DNA of 64,000 nt from Kibdelosporangium aridum (GCF_900176515.1 NZ_FWXV01000003.1:806001-870000), one strand, 5' to 3'; counted from the stretch's first letter, positions 42,737-52,568 are shown. Notes: generated from the letters alone by a model not told the origin. Made by a program: numbers and translations.

Positions 42737-44065
42737 TCACACCGATGCCTGGACTGCTTTCGTGAACATCTCGCCGCGGTGCGCATAGCTGGTGAACATG
42801 TCGTGCGACTTCGCAGCAGGCGCCAGCAGTACGACGTCACCGGGGCGTGCCAGTTCACGGGCCGCGCGTACCACTGCAGTCATGACCCCATCGTCTCGTG
42901 AATCCAACCGCGTGATGGGGACCTCGGGCGCGTGTCGCCCGAGTGCTTGCGCGAAAACATCCTGATCAGCGCCCAGCAGAACGACGCCGCGCAGCCGGCC
43001 GGCCACGCTCGCGACGAATTCGTCGATGTCGGCGCCGTGCAGCTCACCACCGGCGATCCAGACGACGTGCTCGTACGCGGTCAGCGATCCCGCGGCCGCG
43101 TGGGTGTTGGTGGCCTTGGAGTCGTTGACGTAACGGACTCCGTCGATCTCGCCGACTAGTTGGACCCGATGGGGCTGGGGTTGGTAGGTACGGAAACCCT
43201 CACGGACCGCTTCCGGGCTCACCCCGTACGACCTGGCAAGTGCCGCTGCGGCAAGGGCGTTGCTCACGTTGTGCAGGCCAGGCGGACGGACTTCGTCGAC
43301 AGGGCACAACCGCGTGCCGTCGTCCACCAGCCACCCGTCGATCACGCCGAACCTGTTGGGGCCCGGCTCTCCGACTGTGAAACCTATGCCACTGGAACGA
43401 TTCCCTTGGCTGGCCAGCTGGACCGACCACTCGTCGTCCGCGTTGTAGATCCGGGTTTTCGCGCCCCGGTAGATCTTGGCCTTGGCGGAGGCGTACTCCT
43501 CGAACGAGCCGTGCCACTCGATGTGGTCCTCGGCCAGGTTGAGCACGACGGCGGCGTCCACCGCGAGGGATGTCTGCCAGTGCAGCTGGTAGCTGGACAG
43601 CTCGACGGCCAGCACCTCATAGCCCGCCCGGATCGCGTCGATCACCGGAAGACCGATGTTCCCGCAGGCCACGGCCTTCACCCCGGCCGCGCGCAGGATC
43701 GACTCCAGCATGCTGACGGTCGTGGTCTTGCCGTCCGTTCCGGTCAACGCGAGCCAGGTCTGCCCCGACGACAGCCGCCAGGCAAGCTCGACGTCGCCGA
43801 TGACCTCGATACCCGCCTCGGCCGCGGCCACGTGCAACGCACTGACCGGCTTCCAGCCCGGGGTGGTCACCACCAGATCCGTGCCTTCGGGCGGCGCCGT
43901 CAGCCCTGGCCGGGCAAGGTCTCCGAACTCCTTGAGGGCTTCGGGCTTGCCGTCGGTGACGGTGACCTTGGCGCCGAGTTCGACCAGCGCGGCCACGACC
44001 GACCGCCCGGTCAACCCGCCGCCGACGACCAGGACGTCCCGCCCGGCGAAATCAGCCCGCGCCAC
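42737..44065 (-). CDS. murD: UDP-N-acetylmuramoyl-L-alanine-D-glutamate ligase
   Basis: The 442-aa Mur ligase adds D-Glu. It begins FAGRDVLVVGGGLTGRSVVA, has ATP loop ALTGTDGKTTTVSML (about residue 113), LAEDHIEWHGSFEEYASAKA and the C-terminal NDSKATNTHAAAGSL motif of MurD. It starts inside the end of mraY (14-bp overlap) with GTG. Order mraY-murD-ftsW is standard. Confidence 0.95.
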   Translation of the reverse strand: MARADFAGRDVLVVGGGLTGRSVVAALVELGAKVTVTDGKPEALKEFGDLARPGLTAPPEGTDLVVTTPGWKPVSALHVAAAEAGIEVIGDVELAWRLSSGQTWLALTGTDGKTTTVSMLESILRAAGVKAVACGNIGLPVIDAIRAGYEVLAVELSSYQLHWQTSLAVDAAVVLNLAEDHIEWHGSFEEYASAKAKIYRGAKTRIYNADDEWSVQLASQGNRSSGIGFTVGEPGPNRFGVIDGWLVDDGTRLCPVDEVRPPGLHNVSNALAAAALARSYGVSPEAVREGFRTYQPQPHRVQLVGEIDGVRYVNDSKATNTHAAAGSLTAYEHVVWIAGGELHGADIDEFVASVAGRLRGVVLLGADQDVFAQALGRHAPEVPITRLDSRDDGVMTAVVRAARELARPGDVVLLAPAAKSHDMFTSYAHRGEMFTKAVQASV

Positions 44066-45137
44066 TTGCCGCCAGCCATTCGCTGTAGAACAGGCCGAGC
44101 CCGAACATCGCGCACACGCCGCCGAGCAGCCAGAACCGGATGATCACAGTGGTCTCCGCCCACCCGGCCAGCTCGAAGTGGTGGTGGAACGGCGCCATCC
44201 GGAAAACGCGTTTCTTGGTCAGCTGGAAAACCCCGATCTGCACGATCACCGACATCATCTCCACCACGAAGATGCCACCGATCACGATCATCAGCAGCTC
44301 GGTGCGGGTCATCATGGACAGCCCGGCGACCAGGCCGCCGAGCGCCAGCGAACCGGTGTCACCCATGAAGATCTTGGCCGGTGCGGCGTTCCACCACAGG
44401 AAGCCGATGCACGCGCCCATCGCCGCGGCGGCCACGATCGCGAGGTCGAGCGGGTCCCGCGTCTCGTAGCAGGCCGGGCCCAGCACCGCGGAACAGTCGT
44501 TACGCAGCTGCCAGAAGCAGATGACCACGTACGTGCCGAACACCATCGCCGCCGACCCACCGGCCAGGCCGTCAAGGCCGTCGGTGAAGTTCACCGCGTT
44601 CGACCAGGCGCCGATGATGCCGTAGCAGAACACCACGAAACCGACCGTGCCGAACGAGATGAACGAGATGTCCCTGATGAAGGACAGGTTCGGCGACGCG
44701 GGCGACAGGCCGTTCTCGTCGACGAACTGCAGCGCGAGGATGGCGAACGTGACACCGACGACCAGCTGGCCGACCAGCTTGGCCGTCTTGTTCAGGCCGA
44801 GGTTGCGCTGCTTGCGGATCTTGATGAAGTCGTCGAGGAAGCCGACCAGGCCCAGCCCGGTGGTCAGCATCATCACCAGCCAGCCGGACGCGGTCGGCGA
44901 CTCGTCCCGGCCCATCAGCATGTTCACGCCGTAGGAGCCGAGGTAGCCGACCCACATGGCGACCATGATCGCCACGCCGCCCATGGTCGGGGTGCCGCGC
45001 TTGGACTTGTGGCCCTGCGGGCCTTCCTCGCGGATCTCCTGCCCGAAGCCCTGCCTGGAGAACAGCTTGATCAGGTAGGGCGTGAACAGGATGGAGATCA
45101 CCAGCGCGATCGCGCCGGCGATACCGATGCCAATCAC
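44052..45137 (-). CDS. mraY: Phospho-MurNAc-pentapeptide translocase MraY
   Basis: The 361-aa, ten-helix enzyme makes lipid I from UDP-MurNAc-pentapeptide and undecaprenyl phosphate. Signature pieces are GHKSKRGTPTMGGVAIM, the active-site GLDGLAGGSAAMV (Asp pair), FMGDTGSLALGGLVAGLSMM and the PFHHHFELAGW His cluster. GTG start. A 55-bp gap separates it from murF. Confidence 0.97.
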   Translation of the reverse strand: MIGIGIAGAIALVISILFTPYLIKLFSRQGFGQEIREEGPQGHKSKRGTPTMGGVAIMVAMWVGYLGSYGVNMLMGRDESPTASGWLVMMLTTGLGLVGFLDDFIKIRKQRNLGLNKTAKLVGQLVVGVTFAILALQFVDENGLSPASPNLSFIRDISFISFGTVGFVVFCYGIIGAWSNAVNFTDGLDGLAGGSAAMVFGTYVVICFWQLRNDCSAVLGPACYETRDPLDLAIVAAAAMGACIGFLWWNAAPAKIFMGDTGSLALGGLVAGLSMMTRTELLMIVIGGIFVVEMMSVIVQIGVFQLTKKRVFRMAPFHHHFELAGWAETTVIIRFWLLGGVCAMFGLGLFYSEWLAASGAG

Positions 45138-45192
45138 TTGAGCCCCTCCAGTGGTTCAGTCTCCCGGAGGGCATCGGCGAGCCAGACGGAGA

Positions 45193-46635
45193 TCACTCCG
45201 CATCCTCCAGCAAGGCGTCGGCGACCCGCCACAAGGCCGCGGACTTCGAGGCCTTGACGAGTACCACGTCACCAGGTCGCAGTTCTGACCGAAGCAATGC
45301 GACGGCCGCGTCGACGTCCGGCACCAGCACGGACTCCTCTCCCCATGAGCCTTCGAGGTGGGCGCCTTGGTGCATCGCCCGCGCGTCGTCCCCCACCACC
45401 ACAAGGCGGTTGATGTCCAGCCGGACCGCGAGCCTGCCGATCTCGTCGTGCGCGGTCACGTGCTCGGCGCCGAGGTCGGCCATTGTTCCCAGCACCGCCC
45501 AGGTGCGGCGGTTTCCCTGCCTGGCGATCTCGACGACGCTCTTCAGCGCGGCACGGACCGACTCGGGGTTGGCGTTGTAGGAGTCGTTGACGAACGTCAC
45601 GCCATCCGACCTGGTGGTGACCTCCATCCGGCGCGCGGACATGCGCTTGGCCTGCGAGAGCCGCGCGGCCACCTCGTCGGGCGTCGCACCGAGCTGCAGC
45701 GCGACGGCCGCGGCGGAGAGGGCGTTGCCCACGTGGTGCGCGCCGTGCAGCGTCAGCTTGACGTCGGCGTCGCCCTGGGGCGTCACGAGCCGGAAGCTCG
45801 CCCGCGCTTCGGCGTCCAGCACGACGTCCTCGGCCCGGATCTGCGCGTCGGCGCTCTCGCCGACCAGCACGACCTGGGCCTTCGTCCGCGAGGCCATGGC
45901 CCGCACCAGCGGATCGTCCGCGTTGAGCACGGCGACGCCGTCCTGCGGCAGCGCCTCGGCGAGTTCGCCCTTGGCCTTGGCGATCTCGTCCTTGGAGGCG
46001 TAGTTGCCGATGTGCGCGGTGCCGACGTTGATCACCACACCGATCTTCGGCGGCGCCACCTCGGTCAGGTCCCGGATGTGGCCCATGCCGCGGGCGGACA
46101 GTTCGAGCACCAGGTACTTGGTCTGCTCGTCGGCCCGCAACACGGTCCACGGGTGGCCCAGTTCGCTGTTGAACGAGCCCGGCGGCGCCACTGTCGGCCC
46201 CATCGGCTCGACGAGCTGGGCGATCAGGTCCTTGGTCGAGGTCTTGCCGGACGAACCGGTGACGCCGACGATCGTCAGGTCAGGCAGGCGGTCCACGACA
46301 TAGCGGGCGAGGGCTGCCAAGCCGGCGAGAACCGCGGCACCAGAGCCGTCCTTGTCACCGATCAGCGCGAACGAGCCGTGGTTCGCCTCGGTCACCGGCG
46401 GAACGATCACCGCGGGCGCGTCGATCTCGCGGGCCGCGAGCGTCAGCCGTGCACCTGAGGACTTGGCGAAGTCGTGCCCGTCGACCTTCACCCCCGGCAG
46501 TGCCACGAACAGGCCGTCCGGCGAGACCTCGCGGGAGTCGAACTCGACCGAACCGGTCACGACCACGTCGGGGTCGACGTTGTGCAGTCTGCCGCCGACT
46601 GCCTCGGCGATCTGTCCAGCGGTCAACGGGATCAC
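45193..46635 (-). CDS. murF: UDP-MurNAc-tripeptide-D-alanyl-D-alanine ligase
   Basis: The 480-aa ligase completes the wall pentapeptide by adding D-Ala-D-Ala. It has N-domain GSVEFDSREVSPDGLFVALP, ATP loop GVTGSSGKTSTKDLIAQL (about 128), NVGTAHIGNYASKDEIAKAK, and C-terminal NDSYNANPESVRAALK. ATG start overlaps the murE stop by 4 bp. Confidence 0.96.
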   Translation of the reverse strand: MIPLTAGQIAEAVGGRLHNVDPDVVVTGSVEFDSREVSPDGLFVALPGVKVDGHDFAKSSGARLTLAAREIDAPAVIVPPVTEANHGSFALIGDKDGSGAAVLAGLAALARYVVDRLPDLTIVGVTGSSGKTSTKDLIAQLVEPMGPTVAPPGSFNSELGHPWTVLRADEQTKYLVLELSARGMGHIRDLTEVAPPKIGVVINVGTAHIGNYASKDEIAKAKGELAEALPQDGVAVLNADDPLVRAMASRTKAQVVLVGESADAQIRAEDVVLDAEARASFRLVTPQGDADVKLTLHGAHHVGNALSAAAVALQLGATPDEVAARLSQAKRMSARRMEVTTRSDGVTFVNDSYNANPESVRAALKSVVEIARQGNRRTWAVLGTMADLGAEHVTAHDEIGRLAVRLDINRLVVVGDDARAMHQGAHLEGSWGEESVLVPDVDAAVALLRSELRPGDVVLVKASKSAALWRVADALLEDAE

Positions 46636-48128
46636 AGAACCACCTCACGGATCGCGGCCGAGAGCTCGTCCCGGTCGGAGAACGGATGCACGATGCCGGC
46701 TATCTCCTGGCCGGTCTCATGCCCCTTGCCCGCGATCACGACCGCGTCGCCGGGCTGGGCCTCGGTGACCGCGGCGATGATCGCCGCACGCCGGTCACCG
46801 ATCTCGCGCACGTCACCACGGCCGTCGGCGGCCATGGCTCCGGCGATCATCGCTTCGCGGATCTCGGCAGGGTCCTCGCTGCGCGGGTTGTCGTCGGTCA
46901 CGATCAACAACTCGCTGCGGGTCGCCGCCTCCCGGCCCATCAACGGGCGCTTCGCCGCGTCACGGTCACCGCCACAACCGAGGACCGTGATCACACGGCC
47001 CGTGGTCCGCGCCCGGATCGCGTCCAATGCGAGGGCGACCGCCTCCGGCTTGTGCGAGTAGTCGACGACGGCCGTGAACTGCTGGCCCAACGCGACACGT
47101 TCCATCCGGCCGGGAACCTGAACCTCGTTCAGTCCCGCGGCGATCGCGTCCGGCTCGACTCCGGCCACGGTCAGGCACGCGGCGGCCAGCAACGCGTTGG
47201 CGACGTTGAACGTGCCCGGCATCGGCAGGGTCACCGTGAACTGGACGCCCGGGCCGCGCACGGTGAACGTCTGCTCACCGTCGATCGAGGACGTGATGCC
47301 GTCGGCCGTCCAATCGGCGCCGTGCTGGGTGGACACGGTGACGGTGTCCGGCTTGACCAGGCGGGCGCCCCACTCGCCGTCGGTGTTGACCACTTCCTTG
47401 GTCGACCGGCCGTCGAACAGCAACGCCTTGGCCTGGAAGTAGTCCTCCATGTCCCGGTGGAAGTCCAGGTGGTCCTGCGAGAGGTTGGTGAACGCGCCGA
47501 CCGAGAACCGCGTTCCGCCGACCCGGCCCAAGGACAAGGCGTGGCTGGAGACCTCCATCGGCACGTGCGTGACGCCTTTTTCGACCATCACCGCGAACAG
47601 TGCCTGCAGGTCGGGCGCCTCGGGCGTGGTGAACGCACTGGCCAGGCGCTCGCCGGCGATCCGCGTCTCCACGGTGCCGACCAGGCCGGTGGTGTGTCCG
47701 GCGGCCCGCAGGCCCGCTTCGAGCATGTAAGTAGTAGTGGTCTTGCCTGACGTACCCGTCACGCCGAGCACCGACAGGCGCAGCGACGGCTCGCCGTAGA
47801 TCCATGCGGCGATCGACCCGAGCACGCCACGCGGGTCCTTATGAACAAGCACTGGAACGTCGACGTCCGCCAGCTGGCTCGCGCCCGCGCGGTCGGTGAG
47901 GATCGCCACGGCACCGGCGGCCACCGCGTCACGGGCGAACTGCGCTCCGTGCACGCGGGCGCCCGGCAGCGCGGCGAACAGGTCACCGGCCTGGGCATGC
48001 TGGGCACGCAAGGTGGCGCCAGTGACCATCCCGTCCAGATCACCATGGGCGGGGTGTGCGTCCGCACGTGCCACCAGGGTGGTCAATGGGACGGGTTCTG
48101 TTTTGGCAGGGCGGGGCGGCGCGTTCAC
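46632..48128 (-). CDS. murE: UDP-MurNAc-tripeptide synthetase
   Basis: The roughly 498-aa ligase adds the third residue, by family custom meso-diaminopimelate in these bacteria. It has ATP loop VTGTSGKTTTTYMLEAG (about 126), the TFTTPEAPDLQAL-type loop AFTTPEAPDLQALFAVMV, FTNLSQDHLDFHRDMEDYF, and DDNPRSEDPAEIREAM, which is the usual DNPR motif for diaminopimelate enzymes. GTG at 48128 (VNAPPRPAKTEPVPLTTL) has GAGGG upstream; GTG at 48155 would add nine residues. It follows ftsI after a gap of about 200 bp that has no gene. Confidence 0.95.
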   Translation of the reverse strand: MNAPPRPAKTEPVPLTTLVARADAHPAHGDLDGMVTGATLRAQHAQAGDLFAALPGARVHGAQFARDAVAAGAVAILTDRAGASQLADVDVPVLVHKDPRGVLGSIAAWIYGEPSLRLSVLGVTGTSGKTTTTYMLEAGLRAAGHTTGLVGTVETRIAGERLASAFTTPEAPDLQALFAVMVEKGVTHVPMEVSSHALSLGRVGGTRFSVGAFTNLSQDHLDFHRDMEDYFQAKALLFDGRSTKEVVNTDGEWGARLVKPDTVTVSTQHGADWTADGITSSIDGEQTFTVRGPGVQFTVTLPMPGTFNVANALLAAACLTVAGVEPDAIAAGLNEVQVPGRMERVALGQQFTAVVDYSHKPEAVALALDAIRARTTGRVITVLGCGGDRDAAKRPLMGREAATRSELLIVTDDNPRSEDPAEIREAMIAGAMAADGRGDVREIGDRRAAIIAAVTEAQPGDAVVIAGKGHETGQEIAGIVHPFSDRDELSAAIREVVL

Positions 48129-48331
48129 AGCCTTGCCCTCGAGCTTCGCGGGCACGCGCGAGAGGCTACCTTCGCCCGTTCGGCCGTCACCCGGCGGTGC
48201 TCGATCTTGCCCCGCGCGAAGGCGTGGTAGGCGGGAGACGGGTTCACTTCGCACCAGCGGAATTCGCCATGCGCGGATCACATCACGGCTCGGCGAACGC
48301 ATCAGAAGCGGGACTGGACCGGCGATCCGGG

Positions 48332-50380
48332 CTAGTTCAGCGTCAGCGGGACGACCGGCGCCTGCTCGGCCGACAGCGGCAAGTTGAAGCGCTGGGCCAG
48401 GTAGGACGCGATGTCGTGGAACAGCGGCGCGGCCGTCTTGCCGAATTCGGCCCCGAAGTAGTCCGGCCGGTCGATCATGATGCCGACCACGAACCTCGGG
48501 TTGTCCGCGGGCAGGATGCCCGCGAACGTGATCGTGTGCAGTGTCGTGCTGTACTTGCCGGTCGCCGGGTCGATCTGCTGTCCCGTGCCGGTTTTGCCGG
48601 AAATCTGAAAGCCGGTGAGCGCCGCCTGCGGGCCCGTGCCGCTCTGGTTGTTGGGCGCCTTCTGCATGACCGCACGGAACATGTTGCGCACCGTGGTCGC
48701 GGTCTGCTCGCTGACCACGCGGACACCTTCGGGCCGCGGTTCGTCGTGCTTGATGCCGTCACGGTCGATTGTGGACTTGATGATCCGCGGCGAGACGCGC
48801 ACGCCGTTGTTGGCGATGGTCTGGTACATCCCGGCCATCTGCAGCACGGTCATCGAAAGGCCCTGGCCGATCGGCAGGTTGCCGAACGTCGAGCCGGACC
48901 ACTGCTTGCGCTCCGGCACCGAGCCCGGGCTCTCACCGGGCAGGCCGACGCCGGTCTTCTGGCCGAGGCCGAACTTCTTGAGCATGTCGGCGTAGCGGTC
49001 CTGGCCGACCTGCTCGGCCAGCATCAGCGTGCCCACGTTGGAGGACTTGGCGAAGATGCCTGTGGTGGTCATCGTCAGCGGGCCGTGCGGCCACGCGTCC
49101 TCGATGACCCGGTCGGCGACCTTGTGCGAGCCGAGGACCCGGTGGGTGTCCTCGGGTTTGGTGAGACCGTCCTCGATCGCCGCGGCCGCGGTCACGATCT
49201 TGTTCACCGAACCCGGCTCGTACGGCGTCGTCACCGCCGGGTTGCCGGTGGCCTGTGGGTTGCTGTATCCGTTGGGGCCCTTGGGTGCCGCCGGGTCGAA
49301 GCTCTTGTCGTTGGCCAGCGCGTACACCTCGCCGGTGTGCGCGTCCATCACGACAGCGGCCCCGCCTTTCGCGCGGTTCTGCGCGACGTACGCGGAAAGC
49401 TTCTGCTGGACGTCGTACTGCACGTCGGCATCGATCGTCAGCTCGATGTCCGAGCCGTCTTTCGCTTGCCGCACATTGCGTTCCGTGCCCGGGATGACCA
49501 CGCCGTCGGTGCCTTCAGCGGTGTCCACGGTCTGCTTGCCCGGTTCACCGGCGAGTTCGGAGTCCCGGTCGTTCTCCATCCCGAACAGGCCGTGCACGTT
49601 GTGCTTGCTCCGGTCCTTGTCGTCGCTGCGCCAGTTCGCGTAGCCGAGGATGTTGGACGCCAGCGTGCCGCCCGGGTACTCCCGGCGGGACTGCACCTCG
49701 GAGATGATCTCCTTGTACTTCTTGCGGATCTCGCGTTCCTGCGCGGGCAGCACGTCACGTGCCAGCGTGCTGTAGCCGTCCGACCGCATCTTGGTGAGCA
49801 GGTCGTTCTCGTCGACCTTGTCGCCGAGCACGGACTTGATCTTGGCAGCGATCTCCTTGATCCGGGTCTCGTAGTCGATCTTGTTCTTCTCGTAGTCCTT
49901 GCGCACCACCGTCGGCGCCCAGAACAACGCGCGGGTCTCCACGCTGAACGCGAGCTTCACCCCGTTGCGGTCGATGATGTCGCCCCGCTTGGCCGGGATG
50001 GTGTTCGTGACCGCGCGCTGCTTGTCCGCGCGGACCGCCAGCGCCTCGGCCTCGATCCCCTGTACCTGGATCAGCCGCACGCCCGCCGCGATCAACGCGG
50101 CGATCAGCACGAACCGCACGGTGACGATCCGCAGCCGGGGATTGGCCGCGACCCGCTTGCGCCGCAACATCGGCCCCCGCTTCGGCTGGGGCTTGCGGGC
50201 AGGCGGGCGCGCGGGCTTGCCGACCGGCCGGTGGTGCACGGTCTGCCGGGCCGGTGGCTTGGGCTTCGGGATCGACTTGCCCGATTTGCCGTATCCCGCC
50301 TTGCCCTGGGGTGGCTTGCGCTTCGGGCCGCCCTGCTGCTGTTTGCGGAGCGAGGGCGGAACCCACTCGTCCCTTTCCAT
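48332..50380 (-). CDS. ftsI: Septal transpeptidase FtsI (PBP3/PbpB)
   Basis: The 682-aa class B PBP has a long basic cytosolic N-terminus (about 90 residues, rich in Lys, Pro and Arg), one helix (RFVLIAALIAAGVRLIQVQ), and a PBP dimerisation domain. The transpeptidase motifs are SVNK in YEPGSVNKIV (about 392), SSN in AKSSNVGTLM (about 446) and KTG in SGKTGTGQQI (about 597). No PASTA repeats are present. It cross-links septal wall with FtsW. The ATG shares a base with the end of ftsL. Confidence 0.96.
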   Translation of the reverse strand: MERDEWVPPSLRKQQQGGPKRKPPQGKAGYGKSGKSIPKPKPPARQTVHHRPVGKPARPPARKPQPKRGPMLRRKRVAANPRLRIVTVRFVLIAALIAAGVRLIQVQGIEAEALAVRADKQRAVTNTIPAKRGDIIDRNGVKLAFSVETRALFWAPTVVRKDYEKNKIDYETRIKEIAAKIKSVLGDKVDENDLLTKMRSDGYSTLARDVLPAQEREIRKKYKEIISEVQSRREYPGGTLASNILGYANWRSDDKDRSKHNVHGLFGMENDRDSELAGEPGKQTVDTAEGTDGVVIPGTERNVRQAKDGSDIELTIDADVQYDVQQKLSAYVAQNRAKGGAAVVMDAHTGEVYALANDKSFDPAAPKGPNGYSNPQATGNPAVTTPYEPGSVNKIVTAAAAIEDGLTKPEDTHRVLGSHKVADRVIEDAWPHGPLTMTTTGIFAKSSNVGTLMLAEQVGQDRYADMLKKFGLGQKTGVGLPGESPGSVPERKQWSGSTFGNLPIGQGLSMTVLQMAGMYQTIANNGVRVSPRIIKSTIDRDGIKHDEPRPEGVRVVSEQTATTVRNMFRAVMQKAPNNQSGTGPQAALTGFQISGKTGTGQQIDPATGKYSTTLHTITFAGILPADNPRFVVGIMIDRPDYFGAEFGKTAAPLFHDIASYLAQRFNLPLSAEQAPVVPLTLN

Positions 50381-50982
50381 CAGCCGTTACCGCCAGGAGT
50401 GGCCGGTGGCGCGGGCGGCGGTGGCGGGGTCACCGGCTTGGGATCACCCATCACGGTCACCTTGCCGTCCGGTCCGACGACCAGCCGGGACGGGTCGCCT
50501 GCCGGGATCATGCCCAGCTTGCGCGCCATGTCCGCGAGCGTGGACGCGGATTCCAGGCTGGTCACGTCCTGCTGCAGCATCTCGACCCGCTCGGCCAGCT
50601 CGGTCGCCGCCTTCTTGGCCTGGTCGAGCCGGTACGAGTCGGCGATGGCCTGCGTGGACAGCCACAGCGTGGTGATCACACCCACGACGAGCAGACCCAT
50701 CACGAGCATCACGAACGAAGCCCGCGACGCGGTACCGCGCTCGTGCTTCTGCCGCTGCGGACGTGGCCGCCGCTGAACCGGCTCACCACCCGTACGGCCT
50801 TCGCGCTGCGCGCGGCGCGCGTACGCCTTCTCCGCCGCGGCGGTGCGCGGGCGTCTTTGAGTCCGTGACGGCGCTTCGGTCGTCTCCGGCGTTGCCGTGG
50901 CCGCTTCCGCTTCGGCCTTACGACGAGACTGCGACGAGCGGCCGCGCGAGGATGACCTGCCTACCCTTGCCGGTGCGGTCAT
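50380..50982 (-). CDS. ftsL: FtsL-like cell division membrane protein
   Basis: The 200-aa bitopic protein has a strongly basic N-terminus of about 100 residues, one membrane helix (FVMLVMGLLVVGVITTLWLS, about 105-127) and an extracytoplasmic coiled coil (KKAATELAERVEMLQQDVTS, then LADMARKLGMIPAG). A Pro-rich tail follows. FtsL proteins are poorly conserved; position between rsmH and ftsI plus the topology make the call. It scaffolds the FtsQLB complex. It overlaps rsmH by 4 bp and ftsI by 1 bp. Confidence 0.85.
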   Translation of the reverse strand: MTAPARVGRSSSRGRSSQSRRKAEAEAATATPETTEAPSRTQRRPRTAAAEKAYARRAQREGRTGGEPVQRRPRPQRQKHERGTASRASFVMLVMGLLVVGVITTLWLSTQAIADSYRLDQAKKAATELAERVEMLQQDVTSLESASTLADMARKLGMIPAGDPSRLVVGPDGKVTVMGDPKPVTPPPPPAPPATPGGNG

Positions 50983-51938
50983 GACGCCTCCCTGATCCGT
51001 TCCGCCGCCCGCAGCCGTACTGGCGCCGCGCGTGGGTTGTGTTCGGTCTCTGCTTCGTCCGCCTGCTCGGCTCCCCTGGTGAGCAGGCGCACCTGCGGGC
51101 CGTGGCCCGGCAGTTCCACCGGCAGCCCTTCCGGTGTGGTCGATTTGGCCAGCTCCGCGAACGCGCGCTTGACCAGCCGGTCCTCCAGCGACTGGTAGGA
51201 CTCCACGACGATCCGGCCGCCGACCTTCAGCCGCGACAGCGCCGCGGGCATCGCCCGGCGCAGGACCTCGAGTTCGCCGTTGACCTCGATGCGCAGCGCC
51301 TGGAACGTGCGCTTCGCCGGATGCCCGCCAGTCCGGCGGCTCGCCGCGGGCACAGCGTTATAGAGCAGCTGCACCAACCGCTCGCTCGTGCTGAACGGCT
51401 CGCGCTGCCGTTCAGCGGCAACGGCTTTGGCGATCTTGCCGGCGAACCGTTCCTCGCCGTAGTCCCGCAGGATTCGCGCGAGATCACGCACGTCGTAGGT
51501 GTTCAGCACGTCCGCCGCGGTGATCCCTGTGCTCTGGTCCATCCGCATGTCCAGCGGGGCGTCCTTGGCGTACGCGAAACCCCGGTCGGCCTCGTCGAGC
51601 TGCATCGACGACACCCCGAGGTCGAACAGCACGCCGTCCACTGCGGCGATGCCGAGTTCGTCGAGGACGTCCGGCAGCTCGTCGTACACGGCGTGCACGA
51701 GGTGGATGCGATCCGCGTACGGCGCCAACCGCTCGCGGGACAGCGCGAGCGCGTTGGGGTCACGGTCGAGTCCGACCAAGGTCAGCTGGGGGTGTGCTTG
51801 GAGCAACGCTTCCGAGTGGCCGCCGAGCCCGAGGGTGGCGTCCACCGCGATCGCCGGACGGCCTTCCAGCGCCGGGGCGAGCAACGCGAGGACCCGCTCC
51901 AGCAGCACGGGTACGTGCCGCGGGTTCTCGCGCGTCAT
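50979..51938 (-). CDS. rsmH: 16S rRNA m4C1402 methyltransferase RsmH (MraW)
   Basis: The 319-aa SAM-dependent enzyme methylates N4 of C1402 in 16S rRNA. It starts RHVPVLLERVLALL, with the SAM loop VDATLGLGGHSEALL, then GVLFDLGVSSMQLDEADRGF and YAKDAPLDMRMDQSTG, followed by the inserted helical domain and FQALRIEVNGELEVLRRAMP. ATG start at 51938. It follows mraZ after 155 bp that contain a nested inverted-repeat element. Confidence 0.96.
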   Translation of the reverse strand: MTRENPRHVPVLLERVLALLAPALEGRPAIAVDATLGLGGHSEALLQAHPQLTLVGLDRDPNALALSRERLAPYADRIHLVHAVYDELPDVLDELGIAAVDGVLFDLGVSSMQLDEADRGFAYAKDAPLDMRMDQSTGITAADVLNTYDVRDLARILRDYGEERFAGKIAKAVAAERQREPFSTSERLVQLLYNAVPAASRRTGGHPAKRTFQALRIEVNGELEVLRRAMPAALSRLKVGGRIVVESYQSLEDRLVKRAFAELAKSTTPEGLPVELPGHGPQVRLLTRGAEQADEAETEHNPRAAPVRLRAAERIREAS

Positions 51939-51985
51939 GGTTCTCGACCCCTCTACAGGTACCGCTCGACATTCGTCCTAGAGAA

Positions 51986-52093
51986 AGCAGATGCCGTCAG
52001 GTCCCAGCCCGGAGAAGCGAACCTGGCGCCGGGGAAGGTGCGCCAGGGTCGATCGCCACCGGGCCGAGGCCTCACGGCATCCCGCGATCTGCT
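51986..52093. promoter_or_regulatory. Nested inverted repeats between mraZ and rsmH
   Basis: Several arms face each other: AGCAGAT (51986-51992) with ATCTGCT (52087-52093), ATGCCGT with ACGGCAT (51991-51997 and 52074-52080), extended toward AGG/CCT with one mismatch. In the middle is a perfect 8-bp pair, CCTGGCGC (52022-52029) with GCGCCAGG (52040-52047). As RNA this can fold into one long, branched hairpin starting at the mraZ stop codon. It could process or attenuate the mRNA between mraZ and the rest of the cluster (inference). Confidence 0.55.
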
Positions 52094-52525
52094 CTAGAAG
52101 AATCCGGGCAGTACCTCCTCCCGCGCCTGCGCGTAGCTGTCCTCGTGCTCGTCCAGATATGCCTGCCAGGCCTGGGCGTCCCAGATCTCCAGCCGGGTGA
52201 TCGCGCCGATCACCACGCACTCCTTGGTCAGCCCGGCGTAGCGCCGCAGCTCAGGCGCGATCGCGATCCGTCCCTGGCCATCGGGCCGCTGTTCGTCTGT
52301 TCCGGCGAACAGGTACCGCTGGTAGGCACGTACCGCCTCGTTCGTCAGCGGGGCGGCGGCGACCTTCCGGGCCATTTCCTCGAACTCCGCACGGGGGAAG
52401 ACGTAGAGGCAGTGATCCTGACCCTTCGTGACCATCAAGCCCCCCGCGAGGGCGTCGCGGAACTTCGCCGGCAGCGTCAGCCTCCCCTTGTCGTCCATTT
52501 TCGGGGTGTGGGTACCGAGGAACAT
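52094..52525 (-). CDS. mraZ: Transcriptional regulator MraZ
   Basis: The 143-aa protein has two AbrB-like half-domains, each with the DxxxR motif: KMDDKGRLTLPAKFRDALA and RPDGQGRIAIAPELRRYAGL. It forms a ring that binds tandem TGGGN repeats at its own promoter and represses the dcw cluster (known in E. coli and others). The ATG at 52525 (MFLGTHTPKMD) has GGGGAGG upstream; longer readings lack conserved residues. First gene of the division and wall cluster. Confidence 0.96.
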   Translation of the reverse strand: MFLGTHTPKMDDKGRLTLPAKFRDALAGGLMVTKGQDHCLYVFPRAEFEEMARKVAAAPLTNEAVRAYQRYLFAGTDEQRPDGQGRIAIAPELRRYAGLTKECVVIGAITRLEIWDAQAWQAYLDEHEDSYAQAREEVLPGFF

Positions 52526-52568
52526 CGGTTCACCACCTCCCCACCAGCCCTGCGGACCGGCCATGGGA

